Assembly: GCA_021399445.1 (NCBI GenBank)
Contig: JAJTUQ010000004.1
Span: 3,348,001-3,412,000, forward strand
From: Xylogone sp. PMI_703
Taxonomy: Eukaryota > Ascomycota > Leotiomycetes
Reading direction: 5' to 3'
DNA: 64,000 bases
Shown one piece after another: positions 24,020-37,065 of the stretch. Made by a program: the position numbers and the translations under genes. The notes under the pieces were generated by a model. That model had not been told where the DNA came from. It searched no databases and worked only from the letters and a program-made list of their open reading frames with translations. Position 1 is the stretch's first letter, and each line of letters opens with the position of its first letter.

Positions 24020-25231
24020 TTTCCGGTTGGAGATTGCCACTACTGGTAAATACGTTTCTTCTCAAGGAAGTTGCTTCTTCACCAGCCTTGAGAAGATGGT
24101 TGCCAGGGCCAGATGCAAGTCGCAGCCCGAGGGGTAATCCGTTCGGTGGATCGGAATTCGAATCACAACTTGAGTTCACCGTCATCCAAGGCCGGTGTTC
24201 TCTGATAATAGATGTTATTCATCCAATTGTAGTTGTTACAAAAATGCAATCACATACTCCACAACCTTATCTGGGGCTTTTCGGAGGGGAGGAGGTCTAC
24301 GGCGCAAAGGTAGCTGCTGCGCCGCTGACTCTCAAAATTAGCGGGTGTCAAGCCCAAAACGGTCGGCGGTCGCTTGGTCAATTCACCGCACACCACTGAG
24401 TTTTCGGTATTCGTCTACAGTAGCGGTAACCGCTCGTTCAAGCTTGAAGTCTGACAAGAATGATAACACAAGATTGCAAACAAAACAAGCAACACCTTCA
24501 GCTTCCAAACATAAAAATAAGCTTACATGGTGGGTTTTCTAGGGTGATGGCAAAAAAGGGATGCCGTCCCGCAGCGTGGCAGTGTTTGGGTTAACTCAGT
24601 CTTGAGCATGGCTTGCATGCGAATGCGAAAGAATGCGCACTCGGTTCCAATGGTTGACGGCGAGTGCCAGCCAGAGTATCAGGCAACAGGCAGCCATTTC
24701 GTAAGCTTTTCCATGCGCCCTTTGGTAGCACGGCAGGCCAAGGGGCGTATCCGGCGTTCAAGCTTGTGACAAAAACTGCAAACTTCGGTCCTCAGCCTTA
24801 TGCTCGGTATTTCCTCCAATTACCGCCTTGCTGTAGCACCGAGCACGCACTGCATACCTATTCCAGGAGGCCGGCCTAATAATCAGGCCGACTTTAGTCA
24901 GCGGGATAGCCCTGCCGAATCTGGAGATGACGATTGCGAGAACGAGAATACTAATCAGGAACCAGTTGATGCAGCGATGCGAGTGGATTAATCAACCCCT
25001 AACGAGCACCGTCGACACGCCTTCAATCCCGTCTAATATCGACGTGTCCTTTCAGGTGAGTCCAGCTGCGCGTGGTGTGTCGTCATGCTGCCTTTCATTC
25101 GATGCTTGGCATCCAATCGTGCTATCAAGGGTAGGGAGAGCTTAAATGGACGCGTTGCCTGTCACCTGGTGTACCTTATTGATATCTGCTGTCACAAAAA
25201 TGGCGTTGAATAGTAGCACGCCTGGATCTCC
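24020..25231. other. Promoter of the Zn2Cys6 gene, about 1.2 kb
   Basis: This sequence lies upstream of the Zn2Cys6 factor and downstream of the THO3-like gene. Several short frames have no family resemblance. I see no repeats or RNA genes. Confidence 0.55.
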
Positions 25232-26404
25232 TTATTTCCTGTCATAGTCCACTCCCACAATCTTGAGGCTTCCCAGGTCTGTGTATGCAAGACAATAGCG
25301 ACTGGGATGCCACGCAACCACCGGGCAAGGGCCTGCCGTCTTCACTGTGTGTACATATTCCCCGGTCTCGGTATGCGCAATCTCTAGTCCAGGACCTTCA
25401 TCACTGCCTCCCACAATGAAACTGCCATCAAAGCTAAAGCTGATGCTTCTGACTGGTCCTACCATATCAATTAATGTCCGTTGGCAAATCCATTCTGTCG
25501 TATCCCATAGTGCTATGATTGAGTCCGAACCACCAGTAGCTAAAAATCGAGCTGTGGGCTGCATTTCAACCGAGAGACAAGAAGAGGTATGGCCATTGAG
25601 CGTAAAAGGAATAGAGGGGTCGTAGCTAGTCTGGAATACTGGCTCGAAGTCTGGATATGATAGTATTTTTACCCGCCCTTCTCCCGTAGTTAGGAATATC
25701 TTCTTGCCATTCCAGTCGAAGGCAACTTGGTTAGTCTGTACCGGTTGTTGATGGGAAGATATTGGCGTCGACTGGGTTGGTGATAACACAAAGAGATTAT
25801 CCGTCTGTTGCATTCTTAGCAGAGTTCCAGGTAAAGCTTGAAGAGCTTACTTTGTTTCCAACTACGAGTGTCTCACCAGTAGGGCTCCATGCCAGAGTAA
25901 AAGAATCGCCTAGGCCTTTGATCTCATTAATGGGCGTCTTTGTTCTCACGTCCCAAAATTTGACCACGCCATCGTTACTGACGCTACATAGCTCAGCATC
26001 CTTCACCGGATTGAAAGCTACCTTTTCAATCCCGGCAGTATGCCCTTTGAGCTCCGTGGAGTATCTGACATTCGGTCTGTCCGGATTCCATACTCGAAGC
26101 GTTCTGTCGGCGGATCCTGTGGCTATCAAAGAGCCCGTTGGGTTCCATGCAACAGACCGTAATCTAGTGCACGTTAGCTATGTTGCTGATTGAATGGTTA
26201 CAGGGGCAAAGGATAGGAGAGGACGTGAAGTAAACCGTAAATAAGGGAGAAAAATAATGTTGAGCTAGTGGCATAGGGATAGACCTACGAAAAGGAGCCA
26301 GCGCCTCTAGTGGAAGGATCGTGATAAGATTGTGTTTTAAGAGTGCTAAAATACGCTGAGAATTTTTCTTTGGAAATGCTCTGTCGTTGTCGTAACGGCG
26401 CCAT
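25232..26404 (-). CDS. WD40-repeat protein, THO complex subunit 3-like
   Basis: Three exons (26289-26404, 25851-26163, 25232-25804) give 333 residues, with introns of 125 and 46 bp. The 46-bp intron uses a CAACAG acceptor, since the earlier AG shifts the frame. About six WD40 repeats are visible: LRSVAWNPTGSLIATGSADR, a GHTAGIEKVAFNP repeat, a repeat ending in VVGNK, the VQTNQVAFDWNGKK repeat, a GHTSSCLSVEMQP repeat and one with VRSISFSFDGSFIVGGSDEG. This order and the overall size match THOC3/Tex1, a beta-propeller of the THO/TREX complex linking transcription to mRNA export. The identification rests on resemblance recalled from memory; a different small WD40 protein is possible but less likely. 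It is divergent with RIC1. Confidence 0.82.
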
Positions 26405-26901
26405 GTTGAAAGGTGTAGGGATGTAGAACTTCTGGTGTCTTCAGAGCACGTGTTAGATGTAGCTCGATTATGTGTTGCCTAAAGCAGTAAAAAAGACATT
26501 CTTCCCAAAAGAAAAGCCACACACCGTGGAGAGTGAAAATAAACTAGCTAATCAAAAAGCGATTGGTTCTATACGCAAACCAATTACCTATGCAGCAGTG
26601 TATGAAAATGTTTTTCAACCTCTACAAATAAAGGCGTTTGACAATGCTGAAGGTTTGGTATGAGTAGTTCACTCTGAGTACGCAGATGTTGAGGTGAGCA
26701 GCCTGAAACGGGAGTTGCCGAGCCCCAGTCTGTATCAATACATAGCACGCCGATAAGCACGCACGGCTCCTACCTTAAATCATCATCATCCTAACATGAC
26801 GACAACAATTACACAATATTCTTTGTGTCTGTGATACCCCGATGTGCCATCTGCCTGGCATGCGACATCACGAATGAAGCTTCCAGTAGCATTGGATAGC
26901 C
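26405..26901. promoter_or_regulatory. Divergent promoter of THO3-like and RIC1 genes
   Basis: About 500 bases between two divergent starts. No particular motif stands out and no gene is contained. Confidence 0.5.
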
Positions 26902-29900
26902 ATGTACTGGCCCATTGGAGCTCCTCGGATCTATGCAGCATGCAACAGCAAAGTACCTAAAGATCATGTACTCGAGCTCGACGACGATGCGGAATCACGC
27001 GAGACAACTGAAGGAAGTGGGTCATTGGTAGAGACGCCGACTTCTCTATCGAAAGGGAAAGAGAAGGCAGGGTATGACTGGCACCCAGGCCTTGAGGTTC
27101 CCGCAACGCCCGGAACGCCATTGACACCTGGAATCAATCCCGTCGAAGATGACCTTCGGCGTGCTGCTCAAGCTCCACCTTCAAAAGGTGGTAAAAACTT
27201 ATTGAAATTTGTGCAGAAAGAGCCTCTTCTAGCCTTGGTACTATCCCGGACTGGTCATCTTTTTGCAGTGATTACCTCAACCTCTTTAACTATATGGCAG
27301 ACCAAGGTATGGATTCCAGACCCTCAATTGAGTGTTTTCTCACCTTTTTCAAGCCCACAGCTGTCCTTGCTGTTGTAACGCGTTCTGAAAAGTCGTTGAA
27401 TAATTATGGACCAAATGTGTCCTTATTGGTGCGGCCTGATTCAGGAATTTTTGTTGTGCAGACCACGAAAGGATTTCTTATCACATACACCTTGGCAACG
27501 GATGCGAATTCTCGTGTGTACAGACCTTTCTTTGACACAAGCCTTCAATCAAGAAAGCAAAGCAATTTTGCTGGTGGTCAAAGAGGGGATAGGATACTAT
27601 GGGGAGCTGGAGAGGGGGGAGGTGTCCGTGAAGTTAGTATCCGATTTCGGATGGTGATAAAAGTTGATGCCGGTATTGTCAAGGCTTTAGCATTAGATGA
27701 TGAGCTTGTCGTTGCCACAGAAAAACCGGCGGCGGTACAATGCATCAGATGGACTCCCGATAGTTCCGGTAACCAAACGAGTACACAGCTGCTGAGTAGA
27801 ATGGAATGGATTGGGAAGAAAACAACCGTGACAGAAATGGTTCATGATAGACCAATGAATCTTTCCACATGGATAACTGCTGATGGAAGAGCGTATGCTG
27901 TGCAACGTCTGCCTCCGCCAAAAGACGGCGAACCTGCCCAGAAGTTGTTTCGCGGATACTGCTTTCATATCCCACAAAATCCCGACGAAGATGCGACTAA
28001 GGCTGCTATCAATGCTAGGTTCTCTCTAATTGCAGTCGGCTGTGTAGACGGGTCTATTCGAGTATACACTGCTAGAGATTATGTTGGCAATATTCCTCCT
28101 TCACATACCCACAGACTACCTGTGTCTAGAGCAACCTCAGGTGCTTTAACCTGCTTATCATATTCGCCGGATGGATACTGCCTATTTGCTGGATTTGAAA
28201 ATGGCTGGGCGACATGGAGCGTTTTTGGTAAACCAGGATCTACCAGCTTTGGTATTGACAGAAGAATCGCCGATAATCATGATGAAGGGTGGCTCAACGG
28301 GGTTAGAGCGGCTGCATGGCTTGGAGGTGGCTCTGAGATCATGATGATCGGACAAGAGGATGACCGTGTATGGGTGATGGAAATGGGTCGCAGTGCTATC
28401 ACAGGATGTTATACATCAGCCAATATCTCCAGAACTCTGCTGCAAACTACCTCAACTATAATGATTTATCGAGGCTATGATCTTCCAGATATGACAACTA
28501 TATCAGCTGAAGCTTCACTGTGGCATATCTCACAAATACCGCCTAGCTACTTGGTCGACCAGTGGCCTATCCGCTGTTCTGTGATATCTCCAGATGGGAG
28601 ATACGTTGCAGTCGCGGGACGACGAGGCCTTGCTCACTATAGCGTGAACAGTGGCAGGTGGAAAACTTTTGTTAGCGAGAATATGGAGAATGAATTTCAA
28701 GTTAGAGGTGGAATGTGTTGGTATCAACATGTTCTCGTCGCTGCAGTTGAGGCAGGCGACTCCTTTGAATTACGACTCTACTCCCGTGAAGCTGCGCTAG
28801 ACAGTTCTCTAGTGCTTGACGTGCAATCATTGCCTGCCCCGGTTGTTCTCATTGCACCATCCGGAGATGATTCCCTACTTGTCTATACTTACGATAATCT
28901 TCTCTATCACTTCATATTTTCTGCAGCATCGGGAGTGGTACAATTGGTGCAAGTTGGCCAAATCGCTTTTCACGGAATAGTTCGATCGCCTGCTCGAGTG
29001 CGGGGCCTCAGTTGGATCCTCCCGGACGAACAATTACTTGAAGGAGATCCCTCCCAGGACGTCGCTTCGGCCACTGTACTTTTCCTCGTCGATGGAAAAC
29101 TGGTATTACTACAACCATCGGTAAATGAAGAAGGGAAACTTAAATATGACATGCGAATAATCGCGCAGAATATCGAATATTACGTCCTGACAAGAGATCA
29201 GCCCGTATCTAGTCTGTTAAGGCTTCCGGGATCCCCAACTGATTTAACAGTTGAGGACCAAAACCAGGATGAAGGAAGCGGACTTCGAGATTCTTTGTGG
29301 ATTTTCGAAGGAACTGATATGAAAGTCTGGCCTGATGTTCAAGACGTATTACGCTCCGCACCAGCAGACTTAGGCCAGGAATTACCTCCAATGGCTTCTA
29401 TTTCTTTAGATTTTTATCCCCTGTCGGTGCTACTTGCAAAAGGCATTCTTTTAGGTCTCGAGCCAGACCTTGTTCAGCGCCGTGACGTCAATTTCTCCTT
29501 TTTCAGGCTCAATATAAGGGTATGCGAACTCTTATAAGGTACAAATTCATCCAACTAATTAGCATATAGACACAATTATTTATACCATCCATCCTACGCT
29601 TTCACCTGTCTCGATTCGATTCACCGGCAGCATTACATCTTGCTCATAGATATCGGCAGCTGGAATATTTCTCTCACTCTTTAGAAATACTTCTTCATAA
29701 CGTCCTCGACGAGGAAGTTGACAATCCACCACCCCCCGACATGGCACTCTTACCAGTTGTCCTATCATTTCTGTCGTCCTTCCCGCAATACCTTGATATC
29801 ATCGTCCAGTGCACCAGGAAGACAGAAGTCCGATCATGGCGCACATTATTTACTTACCTTCCGCCACCACAAGAGCTTTTCCAAGAATCATTAGATAGGG

Positions 29901-30262
29901 GATCACTGAAAACTGCTGGTGGATATCTTCTAATTCTACACGCATTCGAGGAGGTGAATACGAGTTCCGAACAACTAGTCCGATTATTTACCAAGGCGAA
30001 AAAAGAGGAGGATTGGGAACTCTGCAAAGAGTTAGCACGGTTCCTCACTGCCTTAGATGAGAGCGGGGAAACACTTCTAGAAGCCTTGGAGATGGTCAAC
30101 CTTAAGCATTCTAAACACGAACGAACTGGTAGCAGTTTCCTATTCCAAGAGTCGCGGCTACAGGTTCCACAGCTAGATAGAGCAACTCATAGTTTGAACG
30201 GCGCATTAAGCAGTGATGAGGGAAGATCAAGCAGTGGCAGAAGCAGCCCCCAGACTGACTGA
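26902..30262 (+). CDS. RIC1, subunit of the Ypt6/Rab6 guanine nucleotide exchange factor
   Basis: Three exons (26902-27306, 27354-29519, 29570-30262) give 1087 residues. Both introns are in phase 0; in the first, only the CAAG acceptor keeps the frame (TIWQTK joined to PTAVLAVV). The N-terminus MYWPIGAPRIYA is a family hallmark. The N-terminal half has degenerate WD40-like blades, and the C-terminal half, across the second splice, contains the RIC1 alpha-solenoid with DEEVDNPPPP and IVQCTRKTEVRSWRTLF. With Rgp1, Ric1 activates Ypt6 for retrograde transport to the trans-Golgi. The last 50 residues are Ser-rich and probably disordered. An acidic, Thr/Ser/Pro-rich insertion lies near residues 25-90. 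Confidence 0.94.
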
Positions 30263-30657
30263 GTAGGAAACCCCGAGTCACACAGAACAGCTCTATTGCG
30301 CCTAGTAAAGTACTTTATATAGAGGGTTTACATGGTATAAGGGAGGCGTACAGGGTTATATAGATGTTTACTATTTAGGATACTATATAATCTAATAATT
30401 AACCCTCTCTTCATTTGGTGATTTTTGCGAATAACCGAAACCCAGACATTGAGCTTCCCAGGCTCTCTCCTATCTGATAAGGCGGCGTTAGTGCCAATTA
30501 AGCGGACACTAATTTTCCCCACCTCATACCGCAAGCACAATATCGCAGCCTTATTATTAGCATCAACAGCGACGACAAGTCTTCTTCAACCCGCAAGACG
30601 AAGCTGCCAATACCTTGGCAAGTGCTCTGAAGCACCTGCTAAAGGGCGATTTCCACC
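30263..30657. other. Intergenic, about 395 bp
   Basis: The RIC1 3' UTR and CK2 beta promoter share this stretch. It is AT-rich near 30300-30420. No gene is seen. Confidence 0.55.
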
Positions 30658-32041
30658 ATGGAGGATTTCAACAGCGAGACAGACAGCGACTATACTAGCT
30701 ACTGGCGAGACTGGGTAAGTATTCACGTTTTCTCTAAGCTCGTGCATTGCTGCGGTGGCGCCTGTAACAAGAAGGAGAGGTCGGAACCCGAATGAAGAAT
30801 ATGGAATTCCACTGCTCTAAACTCTCGAGGAGAGTGTGTGTATACTGTCAATTTCCTCCCGTTGCGAGTTTCGACCGCTTCTCTTGGGTGCGACAGGCTG
30901 GACTTCACCGACGTTGGGTTTAGGCTGCTTGAGCACTGCGACAAAGCTATAACGCGATAGGCTGTGTTCATAATGGAAAGATTTTAGTCCATAGTTTACA
31001 TGCTTGCACTAGCCGCGCTGCCTTTGGAACGCGTAGGTGGTGGGACGAATACTTCTCAGGAGTACGTTACAGCGTGAAATCAGGATGTAATCTCCTTTTC
31101 AACACACCTTTTTAAAGCCCTGGGAAATTATAGAGGCGCCAAATCCAGAAATGTGTCCATCTCAAAGATCTGGATTCATAACGGATTCTTTACAGTCTAT
31201 TATATGAACTTTCCTAATGAATCAGTAACTAATGTTGCTTTCTCCTATAGTTTATTTCTTCTCGAGGCAATGAGTATTTTTGCGAAATTGACGAAGAATA
31301 TCTTACGGATCGGTTCAATCTTACCGGGCTCAATACCGAAGTTCAGTACTATCAATATGCGTTGGATCTAGTCACAGATGTCTTCGATCTAGACTGCGAT
31401 GATGAAATGCGGGAAACTATTGAGAAGTCTGCAAGACATCTCTATGGTTTAGTACATGCTAGATACATTGTGACAACAAGAGGTCTGGCAAAAATGGTGT
31501 GTAATAAGAAGGCAGTTATGTTAAACATACTAACGTGATGTCATAGTTGGAGAAATACAAGAAGGCAGATTTTGGAAAGTGCCCTCGAGTTATGTGCAAA
31601 TCGCACCCTCTGTTGCCAATGGGTCAATCAGATAATCCAAATGTCAAAGCAGTAAAGCTATATTGCGCTAAATGCGAAGATATATACAACCCTAAATCCT
31701 CTCGACACGCCTCCATAGACGGCGCCTATTTCGGAACCTCGTTTCACAATATAATCTTTCAGGTTTATCCTGCCCTAATACCAACGAAAAGCTACGATAG
31801 ATATGTGCCAAGAATCTATGGGTTCAAAGTGCATGCTCCTGCTACTTTGATTCGTTGGCAACATGCAGAGAGAGACGAGATGCGGAGAAGACTGAGAAAA
31901 CTTGAGATTGACAGTGGTTTCAAAGAAGATGAAGGAGAAATGGATGAAGTCGATTCAGAAGAGGAGGAGGAGGAAGATGTTGATATCGAGGAAGCTGGCA
32001 TTAGGGGTATGGAGATCGGCCACTTGAACAACCATGGATAG
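30658..32041 (+). CDS. Casein kinase II regulatory subunit beta
   Basis: Three exons (30658-30714, 31251-31496, 31547-32041) give 265 residues. The first exon codes 19 residues ending in YTSYWRDW and joins to FISSRGNEYFCEIDEEYL in exon 2, giving the near-invariant CK2 beta start. The structural zinc is held by Cys113, Cys118, Cys141 and Cys144 in the dimer interface (CPRVMC and YCAKC). The ending is a strongly acidic tract (about residues 230-250) longer than in animal CK2 beta, as in other fungi. The protein dimerises and binds two catalytic CK2 alpha subunits to form the pleiotropic Ser/Thr kinase. The first intron is 536 bp, by far the longest in the window; the second is 50 bp. Confidence 0.94.
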
Positions 32042-32518
32042 GGAACAGGGCCGATGTTGGTGGCATTTTGATCTTTCTTCGTGTTATTTGCAATGGAAAT
32101 TTCTTAGGGACGGTGACGGATTAGGTTATCTTATTGCACTGCAGGCGTTATTTCAAAGCGGACACCACGGTGCTCAAGTCGCCACCTTTCAGGATGTAGG
32201 GCTTTAGGCTGATCTTATTATGCTGAAATAGAAAGTACTGATTCGGATATTCCCCAATACTAAGTGGTGCTAAGCGGAGAGTTGGAGCAATGTAATTAAC
32301 TAGACGAGACTTGAGCAATACTTTGTAAAAAAACTACTTCTTGGATCTCAATTCATATTATATCAGTATTTTAAGTGTTCTAAGTCTCAAGGTTCTCTGG
32401 GAAGTCTTCGAGATTAATACACAGTTCGAACAGTTTCAGCGATACGGCCATATGTGGTAACTATTACATTTATTATGCTATTATATTTGATAGCTACTAC
32501 AATATTTCACAACTGAAT
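32042..32518. other. Convergent intergenic region
   Basis: About 480 AT-rich bases holding the 3' UTRs of the CK2 beta and aldo-keto reductase genes. Nothing else is seen. Confidence 0.55.
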
Positions 32519-33683
32519 TTATTTCTTCTTTCCATCCAGGTCAGTGAAGAAGTTATAACCGAAATCTTCGCTAGAATCGTTGAATCTCAGTTTCCTGTCC
32601 ATTCCATTGATCTTCAACACATCCTGCTCGTCGAGTTTGAAGTCACCCTGGAGGTTGTCACGGATTCTTTCTGGTGTCTTGGACTTTGGAATAACAGAGT
32701 GACCATGTGCGATACCCCACGCCAAAGCTACTTGTGCAGGTGTTTTGCCGTATTTCTTTCCAATTTCAACAAGAACGGGATCCTCCTGAGCACACGCGTC
32801 AACAATCTCACTCATTTAGTGTATTCGATGAGGAAAATAACTTACAATCAACCGGCCAACTTCGCCTCCCTGCTCGTATATCGGGTTCTGATTACCGAAG
32901 GGGGAATATTGAATGATGTGAATGCCCTTCTCCTCATGATACTTGCAGAATTTACTTTGTTGTAGCCATGGGTGAAGCCTTCGCATAAGTTAGCAGACAT
33001 ATACCTTCTCCGTAATATCGTTGTGATACGTACTCAAGCTCGTGAGCAGCTGGCACAATCTTGCATTCCTTCAGGAGATGCTCAACCTCAGCCTGCGAGA
33101 AATTGGAGATGCCAATAGCCTTCGTCTTGCCCTTCTCAACCAACTTTTCCATCGCACGATATGTTTCAATAAAAGAGACGTCATCAGTTTGCATCTTGCC
33201 ATTCGCCTTTGGCATCATCTCAGGTCCTGGCTTGAAGGCGGACGGCCAATGCATGAGGTACAAATCGACATAGTCCACGCCCAAATCTTTCAGAGAAGCA
33301 TCTATGGCTGGCTCTACATCCTCCGGTCTATGGGCATTGTTCCAGAGTTTTGTGGTGATAAAGATCTCAGATCGGGGAATGCCACTCTTTTTAATAGCTG
33401 AACCAACATCTGCCTCGGTGCCGTAAACTATATCTCATTAGTAAACATTCAAGCATAACTTCTTAACATTGGGTAACTAACTTCGAGCAGTATCAATATG
33501 TCTATAGCCTGCTTTTAAGGCTTCTAATGTTGCCTTCTCCATAGCATCTTTATCCTGCCATCTAGCTCCGGGTTAGCATATGGAGCAAGAGTTGCATGGA
33601 ACTATTTCATGGACTCACGTTCCAAAGCCAAGGGCAGGAATGGTTGCACCGGTATTCAACTTATGTATAGTTCCTGGAGCCAT
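32519..33683 (-). CDS. Aldo-keto reductase
   Basis: Five exons (33619-33683, 33482-33561, 33034-33427, 32846-32978, 32519-32785) give 312 residues, standard for the AKR superfamily. It should be an NADPH-dependent cytosolic reductase of aldehydes or ketones with a TIM-barrel fold. The first signature GYRHIDTARIYGTE contains the catalytic Asp and Tyr; KLWNN holds the catalytic Lys; GISNFS and the barrel strand ELELHPWLQQ follow; and IPKSKTPERI near the C-terminus is the phosphate-binding loop for NADPH. The third intron (32979-33033) rebuilds ELELHPW only when the phase-2 junction is used. The resemblance is to fungal Gcy1/glycerol dehydrogenase-type enzymes, but the substrate cannot be told from sequence. 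It is divergent with the aldolase gene. Confidence 0.92.
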
Positions 33684-34754
33684 GTTGTGTTGTGATGGGT
33701 ATCAAAAATTTGGTATTATACAGAGCTTTTAGGTCAGAAGGGGAGATATACGAAGACACAATAATATAGAAGACAGAAAGAAGAGACAGTGAGATTTTAC
33801 ATATATAATACTTAAACCTTAAGCACATGTATGCACATTAGACGTCATCACACCACAATGATGGCAAACAAATTCCTTATTCTAGCTGTCGTCATATACT
33901 CTCCGTCCCCTTACTCGTAGTTGTTACATGCAAGAGGTTAGTTTCCATGATTGGCAAGATCTTCAATTAATTGGAGCTGACGTGTGGCCAATGAGTAAGA
34001 ACAATAAATAATTAGCCACACCGGTCCATAACGTTGTTTGCCGTCCAGTCGTCTTAGGCTTCAGTGCTTGCCTTTCAAGCCGTGTGGAGAAATATTTGTA
34101 GCCTCGTTCAACCTCTAACGTCACCTTTGTACCACTGTACTGGAGAATAGTTCTTACGCACCGAATACCTGTCACGTGGATAAATTCAATTCCGGTCCGT
34201 ACACCCCCGCTGAGATATTACAGTGCTCGAAGGTATTTTTATTGCTTCCGAGGCTCTCCTACGGAATAACCCCAAGTCAGCTTCAAGTTCGTATCTGTTG
34301 CGGTTTGAAGGAAGTGGCAATTCCGATATTCGCCGGCTTGCACGAGACTTACGGCTACGGGAAATGAATCGAGGTTTGGACCAGTTCAGAGGCATGACGC
34401 CAAACGACCCCACCAGGAGGGGAAGCATTTCTACTTCCTTTCCTCCACAGCACTTCTTTCCTTTCTTCAATATTATACCCTTCACCGACTTTGAGATACG
34501 CATTAAGACCCGCAATTGTAAGTACATCCCTCAGTTCCATATCTTGGACCCTGTAAGCAGCACACTTCGCATACGTAACTAGATTGCATGTATGCAACCC
34601 CACCACTAGCGCGGGTAGAGCTGTTGGCCCCCCTACAAAACAAACTTCCCATCGATAACCTGGGCAAACTTTTTTCTTCTACAAAGGCAAGGCTGATAAA
34701 GATTTCAGAATTTATCCAACTTCATCCCAATCTATCATCAAATAACAAGTCAAT
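33684..34754. promoter_or_regulatory. Divergent promoter of aldo-keto reductase and aldolase
   Basis: About 1.07 kb. The side next to aldolase (34600-34754) contains an upstream ATG at 34588 whose 75-codon frame overlaps the aldolase start out of frame. No other gene is seen. Confidence 0.5.
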
Positions 34755-36208
34755 ATGGGTGTCAAAGACGTTCTCACTCGCAAGTCTGGTGTTATTGTTG
34801 GTGATGACGTCTTGAAGCTATTCAACTACGCACAGGAGCACAACTTTGCCATCCCAGCTATTGTAAGTCGATACCATCCATTTGGGGCCTAAGGGGCATT
34901 TTCCGAACTTTAGTTTTGGCATCTCATCACTTGCAAGCCATGTCCGAATTGGTTTCTCATCAATTCATCCCGACATCTTCCATCGGCCATGATAAGAAAA
35001 TTCGGTCTCCGAAATAGGCCCTTCAGTAGACGCGAACTAACAACCGTCCATAGAACGTCACATCCTCATCAACTGCCGTAGCTGCCCTCGAGGCTGCTCG
35101 TGATAACAATGCTCCTATTATCCTCCAAATGTCGCAGGGTGGTGCGGCCTATTTCGCAGGAAAGGTACTATTAAATTTGACATAACTCGTCCAAGGACAC
35201 TAGTTAACACAATACACAATAGGGAGTTGCAAATGGAAACCAGGAGGCATCAATTGCTGGTGGTATCGCTGGTGCTCACTACATTCGTGCTGTTGCTCCA
35301 GCCTACGGTATCCCAGTCGTCTTACACACCGACCACTGCGCCAAGAAGCTTCTTCCATGGTTAGATGGCCTCCTGGATGCTGATGAGAAGTATTTCAAGG
35401 AGCACGGAGAGCCACTTTTCTCCAGCCACATGATTGATCTCAGCGAGGAGGAAGTTGACTTCAATATTCAGACCACTGCTAAGTATCTTAAGCGTGCTGC
35501 ACCTATGAAGCAGTGGCTAGAGATGGTATGAGCCTACCACTTGATGTAGTACTCAATTGCAATGATCATCTAACAATCGAGCCAGGAAATCGGCATCACT
35601 GGGGGAGAGGAAGACGGTGTTAACAACGAAGATGTTGACAACAACTCACTCTACACTCAGCCTGAGGATATCCTTGCCATCTATAAGGCTCTCTCTCCCA
35701 TCTCGCCCTACTTCTCCATCGCCGCAGGATTCGGCAACGTACATGGTGTCTACAAGCCAGGCAACGTCAAGCTTCACCCTGAGCTCTTGGCCAAGCACCA
35801 AAAGTATGTCAAGGACGCCATCGGTGCCAAGGAGGACAAGCCAGTTTTCTTGGTCTTCCACGGAGGTTCCGGGTCCTCCAAGAAGGAGTACCAAGAAGCC
35901 ATCAGCTACGGTGTTGTCAAAGTCAACTTGGACACAGATCTGCAGTGGGCATACCTCTCTGGTATCCGAGACTACGTTTTGAACAAGAAGGACTATTTGA
36001 TGACCCAGGTTGGCAACCCCGATGGAGCCGACAAGCCAAATAAGAAGTACTATGACCCAAGAGGTGAGCGGTCCCCCTTCCCTTAAAATCAGTTGGAACG
36101 ACTGCTAATGGTGATTTTTTTTCAGTCTGGGTGCGCGAGGGAGAGAAGACCATGTCGGCCCGAGTTGCTGAGGGTCTGAAGGATTTCAACACTGCCAATC
36201 AATTGTAA
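34755..36208 (+). CDS. Fructose-bisphosphate aldolase, class II
   Basis: Five exons (34755-34862, 35054-35164, 35223-35525, 35586-36063, 36126-36208) give 360 residues, exactly the usual fungal length. The enzyme reversibly cleaves fructose 1,6-bisphosphate in glycolysis and gluconeogenesis in the cytosol. Class II (zinc) features are visible: the active-site Asp and a zinc-ligand His in HTDHCAKKLLPW, a second metal-site block GFGNVHGVYKPGNVKL, and the phosphate-binding VFHGGSGSS. The first intron is 191 bp and the others 58-62 bp. Codon use in the coding exons is noticeably GC-ending compared with neighbours, as expected of a highly expressed gene. Yeast equivalent: FBA1. Confidence 0.97.
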
Positions 36209-37065
36209 ATAAGTTAAATTTTGCATAGGAAAAAGCCAAGAGAGATGACACGAAGAGATAATTTGCCTTCGTACTAGAACATTGCACAGAAACAGTAGAA
36301 AGGATGTAGTTGCCACCTACCCATGTTGACAACTCTTGGGAATAATGTCACTTGTTCTCTCTAAATGGTGTATCATAAGCGGAACAACCACCGATGTCAC
36401 TTCGTAGATCGTGGATGATTTTGGTGGAGCGTAGACGAATAGCGGCTATGTGATGACATGCCGCCTGGCTCCGCTTTCGCGGCAAGCTGGAACACTTGAC
36501 TCCTCGAGCCCTTGCATCAGCTGACCTCAGCCAATCGGCGGTGCGCGGACAGCACAGACGGACCGCCAGCCACGACGTTGCAGAACCGCTGCTTCCCTCA
36601 TCAAAGCTTGTCCCCGTTGCCCTCCTCGTTCTAGACATTGCGCTTGTGTCGCACTGCCCCTTCTAGTACGCGCGTTGGGTCCCCTTGCTGGCACTGTCTC
36701 GCACCGTAGTATGAGGCAGCACAGATTGTTAAATATATACTTGGGTACAGTAGTACGGTAGTGCCTCTCAACTTTGCAACACATTTCTAGCTGTTTCTTT
36801 TTCCTATCTCACAAACTCTTTCCTCCCCCCAAAGCTCCTTGGGGGCGTCTCAGACCTATACTTGGGCTGTTTCCTTTGATATCTCTCTTCTGCATTCCTT
36901 TAACCATTTTCCATTCCCTTTTTCTCTGCGTGGATTTTAAGAGAATGGTTTCTTATTTCTGAGTGGATTTGCGTTTTACCACCACCATCAACCTCACAGC
37001 GGGCCACTGTTTGAAGACTTACTTTAGGACTAAAGTGCTGGGGGTTTACCAAAATATTAACCACC
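36209..37065. other. Intergenic, promoter and CT-rich leader of the PAP2 gene
   Basis: About 860 bases. The last 290 are CT-rich, as in fungal 5' leaders. A TACGGTA word is at about 36753. No gene is recognised. Confidence 0.5.

Noticed and set aside
25797..25850. Earlier acceptor (CTAAG) in the 46-bp THO3 intron
   Set aside because: It leads to a stop within six codons, while CAACAG keeps the WD40 frame; CTAAG fits as the branch site.
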